NCBI GenBank assembly: GCA_955652655.1
Contig: CATPCK010000702.1
Location: 1-5,355 of the forward strand
Source: an uncultured Ktedonobacteraceae bacterium
GTDB taxonomy: Bacteria > Chloroflexota > Ktedonobacteria > Ktedonobacterales > Ktedonobacteraceae
DNA: 5,355 nt
Direction: 5' to 3'
Part shown: in pieces, positions 5,281-5,355 of the stretch
Layout of the letters: every line of letters begins with the position of its first letter
Numbering within the stretch: position 1 is the stretch's first letter
Translations under genes and position numbers: made by a program
Notes under the pieces: generated by a model
Database searches by the model: none
Told to the model about the DNA's origin: nothing
Seen by the model: only the letters and a program-made list of their open reading frames with translations

Positions 5281-5352
5281 ATGGTGCAAACAACGGCTGC
5301 TGCTGACGACATTATTAAGTGTCACGGATATCTGCTTCGAGGTTGGGTATAG
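5281..5352 (+). CDS. Possible 23-codon small ORF or leader peptide
   Basis: ATG 5281 is preceded by GGAGG at 5272-5276, only 4 nt away, and lies about 65 nt after a plausible promoter start. It encodes MVQTTAAADDIIKCHGYLLRGWV and ends at TAG 5350-5352. I recognise no family. It may be a leader peptide of a gene beyond the right edge, the broken start of a longer gene, or a chance ORF. Length alone gives no support. Confidence 0.25.
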   Translation: MVQTTAAADDIIKCHGYLLRGWV

Positions 5353-5355
5353 CAG

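Overview
The window looks like a chromosomal segment of a Ktedonobacteria-type member of the Chloroflexota. This assignment is an inference from remembered family style: a NACHT ATPase followed by a long membrane region built of Gly-Leu-Ser/Gly-Leu-Tyr-like repeats, with the C-terminal signature GGGYSFIHRLLLEYFA. No database search was possible. No rRNA, tRNA or CRISPR array was seen.

Layout. (1) 2-2482, + strand: a large NACHT/STAND ATPase with a repeat-rich membrane region. It is open at the left edge, so its N-terminal effector part is probably outside the window. (2) 2463-2686: a 224-bp element bounded by a perfect 34-bp inverted repeat with no transposase (MITE-like). Its left arm supplies the last codons and the stop of the NACHT gene. 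Its right arm abuts a tiny aldo/keto reductase remnant on the - strand. (3) 2753-3332: a MarR-family regulator gene. It is preceded by two TTGCATATGCAA palindromes arranged as a 17-bp inverted pair, and by a promoter whose predicted start coincides with the ATG. (4) 3984-3430, - strand: an AhpD-like/carboxymuconolactone decarboxylase-family gene with one in-frame TGA exactly where the second cysteine of its CxxC motif belongs. A well-formed stem-loop begins three bases after that TGA. (5) 4210-5163, + strand: an exported D-alanyl-D-alanine carboxypeptidase. (6) 5164-5355: a promoter-like sequence and a possible 23-codon ORF.

The most interesting signal is the AhpD-like gene. The TGA sits at a redox-active cysteine position, the frame continues intact to a normal full length of 184 residues, and the RNA after the TGA can fold into a 15-bp hairpin with a GUG apical loop 18 nt downstream. 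Together these fit a bacterial selenocysteine gene (CEFU motif plus SECIS). The competing explanation is a very recent nonsense mutation. Whether the host has selA, selB, selC and selD would largely decide between them.

The MarR regulator and the AhpD-like gene are convergent and may form a redox or electrophile response unit. A shortened copy of the MarR-site sequence overlaps the predicted transcription start of the AhpD-like gene. The aldo/keto reductase scrap next to the regulator hints that a larger such cluster was broken by the inverted-repeat element.
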